Part shown: piece after piece, positions 53,301-63,699 of the stretch
How the letters are laid out: every line of letters begins with the position of its first letter
Numbering within the stretch: the first letter of the stretch is position 1
Assembly (NCBI GenBank): GCA_000727475.1
Contig: KL647305.1
Location: 2,000,265 to 2,064,264, forward strand
Length of the DNA: 64,000 nt
Source of the DNA: Sarcocystis neurona
Lineage: Eukaryota > Apicomplexa > Conoidasida > Eucoccidiorida > Sarcocystidae
Direction of reading: 5' to 3'
Notes under the pieces: generated by a model
The model's database searches: none
The model's input: only the letters and a program-made list of their open reading frames with translations
What the model was told of the DNA's origin: nothing
Made by a program: the position numbers and the translations under genes

Positions 53301-56300
53301 CAGCAACAGAAAGGGCCGGAGGAAGACAGGGGGCAGCAGCAGCGAGAGAGAGAGAAACCACATACTGCAGCGACCGCACGTGGGCGTGCGACCGAGGGAC
53401 AGAGGAACAGCACAGCAGCAGCAGTGACGGCTGCTGCGGTGTCTAGTGCGGCCTGTATACCAGGGGTAGCTGCAGCTGCAGCAGCTGGGACGACAACTGA
53501 AGAAATGACTGCAGCAGAAGGAGCAGCGCCGCGTGGTCTTCCGCACGCCTTCCTGCAGGACACGGGAGCGAAGAAAACAGCAGGGCCAGCTGCCATGCAG
53601 GCCGTCTCGTATGAGGCAGAGGAGGGTGCTGGCCGCAGCTGCGAATACGCGGCAGCCCCCACTGTGAACACCAGCAACAACAGCAATCGCAACAGTCAGG
53701 AGAACAACAGCGGCGGCCAGGGAAATGTTAGCAACCCCATGAACGGCAGCCACCACACGAGAACGAGCGGCAGGCCTTTTGCCGTTGTCGGCGGCACCAG
53801 CAGCAGCAACAGCAGCAGCCGCGGCTCCAGTAGCTGGAGGAGCGACAGCGACGGCAGGAGCAATGGAGAGAGAACGAACAGTCGCAGCAGCTCGTGGGAG
53901 AAGAAGGAGAAGGAGGAAACCGACGTTGTCGTCCAGAGTGATGACGGTGCTCGCTTTGTGTCAGGGCGTGGTGCTGCTGCTGGTGCCACAGGGGGTGGTG
54001 CTGCTGCTGGTGCCACAGGGGGTGGTGCTGCTGAGAAGGCAAAATCGAGCAGCAGCAGCAGCAACGGCAGCGGCACGAAGTCTCCGCCGGGGTACTCGTT
54101 TCTTCCTGCTGTGTTTTCTTCCGCGACGCTGTCTCCCCCTGCTTCCCCCTGCTCCTTTCCTCGACGTTTACCCTCGCCCCATTACCCGACGTTCTGGACT
54201 CCCGCCGCGGCTGCGGCGAAGCAACAGCAGCAACAGCAAGAGGAGAGGCGCCTGCAGCTGCAGCTGCTGCCTGCGCCGCTGCCGCCGCGGTCTCTCGTCT
54301 GTTCGGCAGCGAGACTACCGCCCCCCCCGGTGCAGCAGCAACCCAGCGATGCGGCAACGCCCCCGCGAGCGGACGGCGAAAGAGCAGCAGGTGCAGAACG
54401 AGCAAGAACCGCAGAACAAGCAGCAGTCACACCAACACTGGCAGCAGGGACACCAGCAGCAACAGGGACACCAGCAAGAACAGGCGCCGCAGCGTCGGTC
54501 TCCGCCGCTTCCGCTCCTGCTGCAGCTGAAGCGCCACTGTGCAGATCGCCTGCGGACCCCGCAGTGGCGTCTGCAGCCGCCGCAGCAGCAGTCCTGCCGT
54601 CTCTTGCAGGAACGGGGGCGTCGTCGTCCCACGTCACCGGAGCAGCAGCAGCAACGGATGCAGCAGAGGGGAGTCGGGCCGTCGCGGACGCAGATGCAGC
54701 AGCAAAGACGCAGCAGCGGGGTAGGGGAGATCCATCCCCCCGCCATCCCGAATCATCTGCTCGTTTTTATGCAGCACCAGCATTTCTCAAAGGGGCGCTT
54801 CCGTCCTGTTTTTCTGCCTTCAGACATCCTGCTGCCATGCCTGTTGCTTCGGGGTCTACCGATGCTGCTGCTGCCGCTGCTGGTTGTTTTGCCGCTGATG
54901 CTTGTCTCGCTGCTGCTCCCGCGCGGTCTGCTTTTGCGGATTCCCCTGCTGCTGATGATGCTGCCATTGCCCATCTTGATGCTCCTACTGCTGATGCTGC
55001 TGCTGGTGGCCTTGTTTCGGAGACAAACGTATCTCTCGTCCGTAGGACTGACTGGGGAGCTCCGACTGCGGCAGGTGAGCAGCAGCAGCAGCTGGCTGGA
55101 GCGCAAAATTCTGAGCAGCAAACGTCAACGTGGGGGCCGCAGGGACGATGTGGGGTGCAGGCGAGAGAGCAGCAGAGGCAGCAGGCGCAGCAGACCCACC
55201 ACGGCGGCGAGGCAGGCGGCACGCCGAATGCCGACATTGCTTCAGGGGTTGCTGCTGCTGCGTTATCTCTTCATCACGTTACTGCTGTTGTTGCTGCTGC
55301 TGCTTCGTCTTCTGGAGCCACGACTTCTTTGGCTGCACCTCCTTCTTCGGCAGATGGGTCTGCTCCTGCAGCCTTCCCGCCTCGGGCGGTGCAAGCTGCT
55401 GCGGCAGCATCTGCAGGGGAGAAGCCGTCTGCCGTTCATGTCGACCAGCAGCAGCTGGGGCAGCCGGCTGCTGCTACATCCTGTCTTCCTTGTAGGCCAT
55501 TGCTTGCATCAGACGCGCTTCCTTGTACAGCGTCCACGGCTGCAGCATCGCCTGCTGCTTCTGCTGTTGTTGTTCGTGACGCTGCTGCGACGCGTGCTGC
55601 TGGTGCGGCTTCCTCACAAAGTGCTGGTACTGGCGTTACCGAGCAGCCTGCAGCTCCCAATTCTTGTCCTTCCCTGCAGCCCGCTGCCCGTGCTTCTGCT
55701 GCTGTGCAGCACCCAGCTGTCGGGCCTCCTGCCCCCGCTGCTGCTGCTGCTGACGCTCCTGCTGACACTCGATCTGCTGCTGCTGCTGCGGAATCTCCTC
55801 TGGCGTTCGTGCTGTCCACGTCAGCCTCGTGCGTCGCCTCGTTCATATACACCAGAACACGCTCAGCTGACGAAGCAACTGCTGCAACAGCTGCTCTTCA
55901 CTCTCGCGGCAGTGGCGACAGGAGCAGCAACGGCGGCAGAACTAGCAGCGGCAGGTGCAGCTCGTTCTTCAGGCGATTAAGCTCCCCGACGGCACTTCTT
56001 CACAGTAGATCCTTCACCACTACAAATGCAGACTCTGTCGCGCCATCTGCTGCTGCCACCGCTTCTCCTGCCTCGCGTCGAGCTGCTGCTGCTGCTGTTG
56101 CCAGGGCTCCTACTACGAGCGGTCCTGATGTCAGCGGCTGCGCGGCGGCGGCTGATCCTGCGGATGTTGCTGCCCTTCCGGGTGTTGCTTCTTTGAATCC
56201 TGTTTCTGCTGCAGAGGCGGAGTCGTATTCACATCCATCTCATCAGTCTCTCCCATGCTGCGCCGGGGCGCCCACCAGCAGCAGCAGGCGCAGCAGCAGC

Positions 56301-59300
56301 CGGAGACCTTGGGCAGCCGCATGCAACAGCACCTACAGCAACACCAGCAGCAACACCAGAGGAGGGGCCTCGTTTGAGGCAGCGGTCCCTGCTGCGGCTC
56401 CCGCCAGCGCACCTGCGTGGACAGCAGCTGCCCCAGAAACAGAAGAGAGTGCGAGAAGATCCGCAGCAGCTGCGACAGGGGAAGCAGCAGCGGCGTGCAG
56501 GACTCCGGCACGTCCGCTCCTCGCGGCGCTTGGAGTGGTAGCAGGACACGATCCACACGCCGGACCATTGACACCGGCTGTTGCAGACACCGCAGCAAGT
56601 CTCGCAGCAGCAGGAAGAGCAAGTCCCACAGCTTCGACTGGTTCACCAGGAGCCGCAAGCTGTCCAGCAGCAGGAATTTTAGCAGCAGCAGCAGCAAGTC
56701 CGGCAGCACCAGCAAGTCCAACAGCAGCAGCAAGTCCAACAGCAGCAGCAAGTCCAACAGCAACAGCAGCTCCAGAAGCAGTGCCAGGCGTTGCTTCTCC
56801 CGTTCGATCGTCTCGCCGATCCTTGCTGCTGCTTTTGGGAGGCGGGGTCGGGAGCAGCTACTCCCGAAGCTCGACAGCTGCTGCTTCTCCTAGCAGCACA
56901 GCAAACCGTGGCTCCACAGCCACCGCTGCAGCATGCACGGCTTTGGGGGAATGTGTCGGAAGTCAACATGGGGCAGCAGGAGAAGTACTCGGTGCTGCTG
57001 CAGGTGGTCGGAGTGCCTCACGTGGGTCCCACGCTGCTGCTGCTGCTGATCGTCGGTTTTTCTCTTCTGCTGAAGCCCGGCAAGGTTCACCTACATCTGC
57101 TCTTGTAGACCCGTCTCCAGCAGCAGCTTCAACATCGGCAGCGGCAGATGTGGGCAAACGGTCAACTGCAACAGCGTCAACAACAGCAGACTGCGAAGCA
57201 GCGTTGGCGGCAGCAGGACCTCAATCAGCAGCTGGTGCAGGATATGGAACAGCAGGAGCGGCGGCAGGGGCAGGAGGACGAATGGCAGCAGGAGCAGCAG
57301 GAGGGGCAGCAGCTGTGTCCTCTCGGCCTCTGCGGCCAGGGAGTGCCAATATGGTTTCCACTGTGGGGTCTGCATCGCCATCCCCAGCTGCTGGGACTGT
57401 CGCTGCCGGTGCTGCAGCTGCCGCTGGGGCTGCGGCTGGCGCAGCGGCTGCTGCTGGTGCTGCTGCTGCTGCTGGCGCGGCGGCTGCTGCTGGTGCGGCT
57501 GCTGCGGCAGGGGCTGCGGCGGCTGCTGCAGGGTTTGCTGCGGCAGGCAGCGCGGCGTCGTTGTTCCGCAGAGCGCGATCCTTCAGACAGCTGCAGCAGG
57601 ACGTCACGCTTGCCTTTTCCACATGGACGCACACACTGGCGAACTGGGCGTCGCCGTGGGGTGCTGCAGCAGACGAGGTGGGAGCACTGAAGCCGGGGGA
57701 GCACGCAGTGATTCTCGGCCGCCTCTTCTGCTGCCTATCGAAGGAGCAGCACCTGCTGCAGCTGCGGCACCAACAGCAGCAACAGAAGCGGAGGCAGTTG
57801 CTGCAGCTGCAGCAGAAGACGCTGCATGAAGCGGAGAAACAGCCGTTACAGGGGCAGCTGGATGCGAAGGAGGAGAAGGAGAGGGAACAGCAGCAGGGCG
57901 GGGAAAGGCGCCAGGGGGCAGAGCAGGAAGAGGACGCACGTAGGCAGCAGCAGGAGCAAAAGAAGCAGCTGCAGCAGCAGCAGCGGCAGAGAGGGGAAGA
58001 ATGCCGAACAGCAGCAGGAGGAGAACCCAAGCGTCGACAAGCCCCTGGTGCTGCTTCGGGGGAAAAGAAAGCGCGCTCGAGTACAGTGACGCTGCAGCAC
58101 CAGCAGCAGCAGCAGAGGAATGGAGCCGCGGAACGCAGGACAAGCACCACTAGCAGAAACCATGCAGCGCCAAGGAGCTCCGGACAGCTGCAGAGCGTCA
58201 AGGAAGAAGACGAAGAAGCAGAAGACGGTGAAGGGAACGAGGAAACAGCGGCGGATGCACGACAGGGACGGCACGCTGGATCGATAAGCAGCACCGCTGC
58301 AACTGCAGGAATTGGCAAGGTAGACGGAAGAGATCACACGACAGACGCAGAGTCGGAGTCCACGGGGCGGCCGCTCTCTCCGCAGCAGCAGCAGCACCAC
58401 CACCACCACCAAACGAGTCGTTACAGGCCGCAGCAGCAGGAGCACGAGCAACCGCAGAAGGATCAAGATCAGGAGAAGCAGCAGGCCTGGAAGAGGGAGG
58501 CATGCAGCTGGAGTGGTAAACGAAGAGGAGGAGCGGGGGAGGAGCACAGCTCGCGTTTTGCTGCTCTCGCTCCTCCTGCACTTCTCCGGAGAGCAACAGC
58601 AGCAGCTTCTCGGTGTCAGAGCAGCCGCAGCAGCTGCGCCAGCGGGGCGCTCGTGCAGGACTCCACGCGTCACCTGGGAGAACGCAGCATCAGCAGCAAG
58701 GCTGCGTTGCAAATGGAGAGCAGCAGCGGCGGGTGGCCTGTCGCAGCAGGCGCAGCGGTAGCAGGTGCTCCTCTCGCAGCAGAATGTGAAGCAGCAGCAA
58801 GAGGGAAGGCAGCAGCAGGAGAGCGAGGGGCAGCAGAACCGAGACTTATTGCAGCCGCAGGGACAGGTGCAGCGGCAATGGCAGAAGGCGGGGAGACAGA
58901 AAGTGGCGACGACACCAGAGGAGTGCCAGGACCAGGGACTGCAGCGGAGGCTGCTGCAGGGTCTCGCTGCGATGCGGCAGCAACAGCAGCAACACTGAAG
59001 GGATGCAGCAGACCCAAGAGTCTGCGCCTGTCGAGATCGGCCGTGTCCTGTCTTAGTATTTGGGGCTGGAAGGGGCTGAAAGGGAAAAGCAGCAAACTCC
59101 ACCGCAGAGGCCACTGCAGCCGCGGACAAGACAGCAGCTGCCACCGCAGCAACAGCCGAATTCACAGCAGCAGGAGACCCCACAGCAGCGGGCGACACCA
59201 GAGCAGCAGCAGACTCTTGTGGGGTCCTGCAAGGAATGGCAGCGTGAGAGAGAGCAACAGCAGCAACGCGATGAGGAGCGGAATGGAGAAGCGAAGCCGC

Positions 59301-62300
59301 AACAGCTCATGCGACAAGATATTGAAGGCTACTAGGAGTTTGCTCGTTAGCGGCAGCAGCAGCGGCAAAGAATTCTGCCGCAGCAGGAGGCGTGGAGGAT
59401 GGGAGGTGGGGAGGACAGACACCGACAGCAGCGGGAGCAGCGGCTCCATCAGCGGACACAGCAGCAGCAACAGCCGCGGGAAGCGCGAGACGGACACTCA
59501 GGACAACGGGAGTGGCAGCAGCAGCAGGAGCCGGACCCAGGGCAGGAGAGGCTGCAACAGCAAGCGGGAGAGCAGGAGAAGCAGGAGTGGCAGCAGGAGC
59601 AGGAGTGGCAGCAGGAGCAGGAGTGGCAGCAGCAGCAGCAGCGGGAGCAGCGAGAAACGGAGCAGCAGCAGAGGGAGGAGGAGCAGGGGTGCGAGAAGTA
59701 GCAGCAGCAAGTTGGGGCCAGGCAGGACCGCACCGCAGAGGTGGAAGCGTGGACCTGAGGGAGGGAAGGTTACCCGCTTGCTGCTGCCGCTGCCCCGCCG
59801 ACGATGTATGGGGTCTGGTGGAGAGAGACCAGCAGCCGCAGCAGAGGAAAGAGCACCAACGGCTGGAGAAGCGACGACCGGGGCGGGTGAAAAAAGGAAG
59901 CGTCAGAAGGCGACAGACACCCAGGCGCTGGCCGAACGGCAGAAGCCTGCTGCTGCAGTGGCGGCAGTGCAGGCTGCTGCTGCTGAGGCCTTTCCTGCTT
60001 CTTGTTCTCCATCTCCTTCAGCGCCTGCGCGCCTCTTTCCTTCTACTGCTTTATCGTCTGCTACCCCCTCGTCGTCTTGCGCTTCTGCACCAGCAGCTGA
60101 CGGGCGGCATGCGGGCCTCTGCAGTGGTCGGCGCCTCGCGTCTCCTAGCGGCAGCAGCAAGTTTCCAAGCAGCAGCAGCAGACTGCAGGAGAACAAGAGC
60201 GGAAGAAGCGTGTCAGGTAGCCCTTCCAAGAGTAGTAGATCGAGGAAGGCGCGCTGCAGCAAACAGCAGGGACACCGCACCAGCAGCAGCGTAAGGGATA
60301 CAGCACCCCACGGCAGCAGCACGCACCAGCAAACAAGTTTGGGAAGCAACGGACGCGCGAGAGGAAGCAGCAGGAGTGGAACAGACAGCGACAGCAGCAG
60401 CGCAAAGTCGAGCAGCAACGCAGAGCGCGCCGTCGCGGCGCCTGCGTCTCCTGCGGGAGGAGTCACGTTCTCTTCCTTCTTCGCACGGCGGATGATGCCG
60501 CGCGTTCTCCTGAAAGGCACTCCGCAGAAGAAACAGCAGCAGCGGGACGCAGATGCTGCTGCGGAGCGCTGCTGCACAGCGCCCTCGTTTCCTGTGCTGC
60601 CGGGGGCAGCACCGGAAGGCGGGGGGCTCGCTGGTGCTTCTGCAGGGGTCAGTTGGCAGCCGCTGCAGCAGCAACCACCAGGGGCGCAGCGCAGGACGGA
60701 GAGTCAGGGGCTGAGAGAACAGCAACAGCAGAAGGCACAGGGCGCTGCCCTGGCTGAGCGGCCGCAGCAGCAGCAGCAGCAAAGAGAGCTGCTGTATCCA
60801 AGGGGGGGACACGCTTGCGGAGGATACGAGCGACAAGGCGGCAGTCGTCAGTGCCGCCGTTCAGGTAACGAGAGGAAGAACAAGATGGAGAAGGAGGAGG
60901 AAGACGAAGAGGAAGAAGAAGAAGAGAAAACAGTCATACAGCTTTCCACAGGAGAGACGGTATGGCCCGCTCGGTATGTGGCTTGCATGTCTGTGAGTGC
61001 CGCAGAAGTGCAGCAGCAGCTGCTGGCGTTCGTGGGCAAAATAGCGCGGTTCACCTACCGCAGCGGCTTCGCTCCCATGTATCGCTGCTGCGGCGAGAAG
61101 CGAAGGCGGGGCGTGGCAGCAGCAGCAGTCACAGCACCAGGAGGAGGAGCCGGAAGTACCGACGGTGGTGCAGCGGCCGCGGGGGTCTGCGGCGCTGCAG
61201 GAGGCGCTGCAGAAGCAGCGGGAGGAGGAGCAACCGCGGCAGGGGCAGCAGCAGCGGCAGCAGCAGCTGCAGCAGCAGACCGAGATTGGATCGAGATTGT
61301 TAGCGATGTGGGGTGGGGGTGTACGGTGCGGTCTGCGCAGATGCTGCTGCTCCAGGTGCTCCGCAGGCATTACCTCGACATCTCGGAGGAAGAGCGGGCG
61401 GCGGAGCGGCAGAGGTTCGCTTACGTTCAGCAGGTGCAGGAGCAGCTGCAGCGCCGACGGCAGCAGCGCCGACGGCAGCAGCGCCGACTGCAGCGTCAGC
61501 AGGAGGAAAGACTTCGGGTACGGCGGGAACAGCACCTCGCGCAGCAGCTCTGCCTGCGGCAGCACGTGCATCTGGGAGGAAGGAGACAGCAGCAGAAAGA
61601 AGCAGGGGTCCGTAGCATCCATAGGTGCTGCTGCGTTCGTTCGTGCTGCTACTGCTGCAGCTGTCGCTGTACCGCTGCACGTACCGCGGAAGTGGAGAGC
61701 AGGAGGGGGACAGAGCCGAAGCAAGGAGAGTCGAAGGCCGGTACTACTGCTGCTGCTGTGCAGTCGCGCAGTTTCAAAAAAAAAAAAATTGGTGCTGCCG
61801 GTTCGTCTCCCTGCTGCATGCTTCCGGAGACGGAGACGTGTGCTGCCGTGTCGGCAGCGGGAGGCCGTCCCGCTGCCGCTGGCGAACGCTGCTTCACGGA
61901 AGAAGGACGCGAGAACGCAGCAGCAGCAGCAGCTGCGGTACCACCAGCACCAGCAGCTTCATCTCGCGCAGCCCGTGCAGTCCAGGAACAAGGAGACGCG
62001 GGAGCCTGTGCATGCACTACTGCGGCAAGTGCAGCAGCGCAGGGTCTCCGAGGCGGAGCCGCAGGAAGGGAGAGTGGTGCCTGCAACGTCAGCGGGGATG
62101 GCGGCTCGCTCGTGGGGTCAGTAGTGCGTGTGGACGGAGCGTCGTTTTGCCGCCACAGACATCTGGGAAGCAGCAGCAGGAGGAACTGCTCCACGGCAGT
62201 CAACAGCAGCAGGGAGTCTGCGTCTCCGTCTCGCAGCAGAACTGGAGGGGACAGGGTCGACAGCGGTGGCGCTAGTGCTCCGCAGCAGCTCAGCCGCAGC

Positions 62301-62831
62301 ACCACCGACCGGCAGCACCGGTACGGCACGGGGCCACCTCAGAGCAGCAGCCCCAGAGGCGTTCCGCCGCGCAGCAGCAGTAGCAGCAGTCGCATGGACT
62401 ACTGTAGCAGCCGCAGCAGCCGCAGACGGAGAAGCGTCTCTGACTCTACAAGGTTGGAGTCGGCACGTGGAGAAACTGCGCCCGCTGCAGAAGTCACGCC
62501 GCCGCTCCGGCGTGGCCGTGGGAACATTGGCACGGGCCACCTGGTCGGTGCTGACGGCCCTGCAGCAGCAGACGCCAAGCACCGGACGAGGTCCACTGAT
62601 ATGGTACAGGCAGTCTGCTGCACTTCTCGGCAAGCGCAGCCCCCGCCGCAACACCAGCCGTTGTCACTGCGCCACCACGGGCCGCCGCTGCCGCCGCCAC
62701 AGCCGGAGCAGTGGCTGCAGAAGCAGCAGCTTCAAAGAGGACGCAGCAGGAGGCAAAGTGAAGAACTTTGCTGTTGGTGTTGCAGTGGAGGAGGTTTCGC
62801 ATCTGCGTCAGCGCGTGGACAAACGGATGAC
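50319..62831 (+). CDS. ATG4: Giant ATG4-like cysteine protease (peptidase C54), 3' structure unresolved
   Basis: ATG4 cleaves the C terminus of ATG8 and removes it from lipids; in apicomplexans ATG8 is needed for apicoplast maintenance. The frame opens with ATG 50319, the first Met after an in-frame TAG (50295), and stays open to a TGA at 63078-63080 (4,253 codons). The first about 2,400 residues are Gln/Ala/Ser runs with short unique islands. Peptidase blocks then appear in order: ILGRLFCC near 57710 (residue about 2460), FTYRSGFAPMYRC near 61055, and SDVGWGCTVRSAQMLLLQVL with catalytic Cys 3668. A later block in a different frame ends at a GTAAGT donor (62832). Insertions of about 3 kb separate the blocks. 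The DPH His/Asp box was not found, so the 3' end is incomplete. Confidence 0.7.
52380..52620 (+). other. Non-CAG Ser/Phe-rich island in the ATG4-like protein
   Basis: Encodes about 70 residues with TCT/TTC-type codons (SYSFLSSFSSSSFASFSCSP, then Ser/Ala-rich). The Ser here uses TCN codons rather than the AGC of the CAG tracts, so it arose independently. No domain recognised. Confidence 0.5.
53967..54036 (+). repeat. 27-bp in-frame tandem repeat (GAAAGATGG)
   Basis: Two full copies and a partial third of GAAAGATGG, encoded by a near-identical 27-base unit containing GGTGCCACAGGG. Recent duplication in the N-terminal region. Confidence 0.85.
57390..57556 (+). repeat. Gly-Ala (GAAAAA) repeat just before the first peptidase block
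   Basis: About 50 residues of Gly spaced every six positions in poly-Ala (GAAAAAGAAAAAG...), encoded by GCT/GCG runs with GGT/GGC. Period and composition are regular, resembling spidroin-like or elastic linkers. It sits directly N-terminal to the first ATG4 block. Confidence 0.85.
57558..57755 (+). other. ATG4: ATG4 block 1: N-terminal part of the peptidase domain
   Basis: Encodes LFRRARSFRQLQQDVTLAFS, then TWTHTLANWASPW and GALKPGEHAVILGRLFCC. The P-x-x-x-x-x-LGR-x-x element is the usual opening of ATG4 proteases. It is followed at once by Gln-rich sequence, the start of a roughly 3 kb low-complexity insertion. Confidence 0.6.
60930..61104 (+). other. ATG4: ATG4 block 2: F-T-Y-R motif
   Basis: After an acidic Glu run, encodes LSTGETVWPARYVACMSV, then KIARFTYRSGFAPMYRCCGE. 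The [WF]-x-T-Y-R-x-x-F-x-P-[LIM] motif is characteristic of ATG4. A 60-residue Ala/Gly-rich insertion follows before the catalytic block. Confidence 0.8.
61278..61440 (+). other. ATG4: ATG4 block 3: catalytic Cys motif GWGC
   Basis: Encodes DWIEIVSDVGWGCTVRSAQM and LLLQVLRRHYLDISEEE. S-D-x-G-W-G-C-x-x-R-x-x-Q-M is the active-site signature of peptidase C54; the nucleophile codon is TGT at 61320-61322. Spacing from the FTYR motif is stretched by the Ala/Gly insertion. Confidence 0.9.
61776..61788. repeat. Thirteen-base A homopolymer inside the ATG4-like gene
   Basis: A run of 13 A within otherwise GC-rich coding sequence. In frame 0 it gives a Lys run. Homopolymers this long are prone to sequencing or replication indels, relevant because the coding frame changes nearby. 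Confidence 0.95.
62424..62831 (+). other. ATG4: Possible ATG4 block 4, in a different frame, ending at a GTAAGT donor
   Basis: In frame +1 relative to the main ORF this reads SLTLQGWSRHVEKLRPLQKS, GVAVGTLARATWSVLTALQQ, and later KVKNFAVGVAVEEVSHLRQR before the donor at 62832. The first part resembles the ATG4 segment after the catalytic helix (A-P-F-S-x-x-x-L-x-x-x-G-E-K-L ... G-x-W-x-G-P). The match is partial: WxGP is not intact. An intron or indel between 61.5 and 62.4 kb would be required. Confidence 0.4.
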
Positions 62832-63690
62832 GTAAGTGACATGCGGTGGGCATCAGGGGGCGTTGCATGCGACGGCAGCCGAGAGGAGACTGCGGCTGAT
62901 GTGCCTTTCTCACGTTGCTGCAGGGCATGCACGAGCCGCTTTTTTGTGTGTGATGCCGCTGCCTGTATGACTGCCTTCTGCCCTCGCACTTCTGCTGCCG
63001 ATGAATTTTTCCTCCTGGGTTGCTGCCGGTGCTCACGGAATGCTGCTGCTCTGCGCCGCGCCTTCTGCTACTGTCTCTGACTCTTGCCGTGCTGCTGCTG
63101 CTGCGGTTTTCCCCGTTGGCGACCAGTGTCGATGCCCAGCAGCCACTTCGGCTTCTGCTCGATCCGCCACACACACAGCTCCTCTCTGTTGCTGTTACTG
63201 CTGCTGCAGGGCTGCTCCTGCGCTGCTACTGTCGCGTAGGTTCGTCGATGCTACATCTGGTGCTGCAGCTGGAGCTGCGCCTGCGTTTTGTCGTTGCTGC
63301 TGGGGTGCTGTTCGTGCTGCTGCTGGTAGTGCCGCTGCCGCTAGTCCCGCGCTGCGTAAGCGCGGCGGTGCTGCTGCTGCTTGCGTTTGCTCGTGCTGCC
63401 GCAGCCGCCCGGATTTGCTCCTGTCGACCGGGTTGCAGCTGCGTTTGCTGGTGCTGCTGCAGCTGCTTTGCGCCCGCTCTCTCTCTGGGTGTTTGATGAG
63501 AGCACAGTCACGGCGGGATGCTGCTGCTCTTCGTCTCTCGCATTGGCGCCCGCGTGTCTCTCCACCTGCCTTCCGCAGCAGCAGTTGCTGTCCACACGCA
63601 TAAACTGCAACCGGCCAACTTCCCGCAGCCACTTGCCTCAATGCGAGCCCCCGCTTCGCTTCCGACGTGTCTCTCTTATTCACATATCTC
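62832..63690. other. 3' end of the ATG4-like gene: unresolved, CTG-rich
   Basis: After the GTAAGT donor the sequence is CTG-rich in several frames. One open frame at 63381-63728 contains LRPLSLWVFDESTVTAG, loosely like a later ATG4 strand, but without a clear acceptor in phase. The rest of the protease may be beyond the window or in exons I cannot anchor. Confidence 0.35.
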
Positions 63691-63699
63691 TCTCTGTCT

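Noticed and set aside
53779..55980. 733-codon ORF with a poly-Leu hydrophobic stretch resembling membrane helices
   Set aside because: It is the +1 shadow of the ATG4-like frame; the Leu run is a GCT (Ala) tract read as CTG. No splice or start context supports it.
56550..56558. DPH tripeptide in the ATG4-like frame, like the His/Asp box of ATG4
   Set aside because: It is N-terminal to the catalytic Cys, in low-complexity sequence and without the expected hydrophobic context; in ATG4 the DPH motif follows the Cys.
61625..61690. Cysteine-rich cluster (CCCVRSCCYCCSCRC) resembling a metal-binding motif
   Set aside because: It is a CTG tract read in the TGC register; spacing is irregular and the segment is probably intronic or in another frame.
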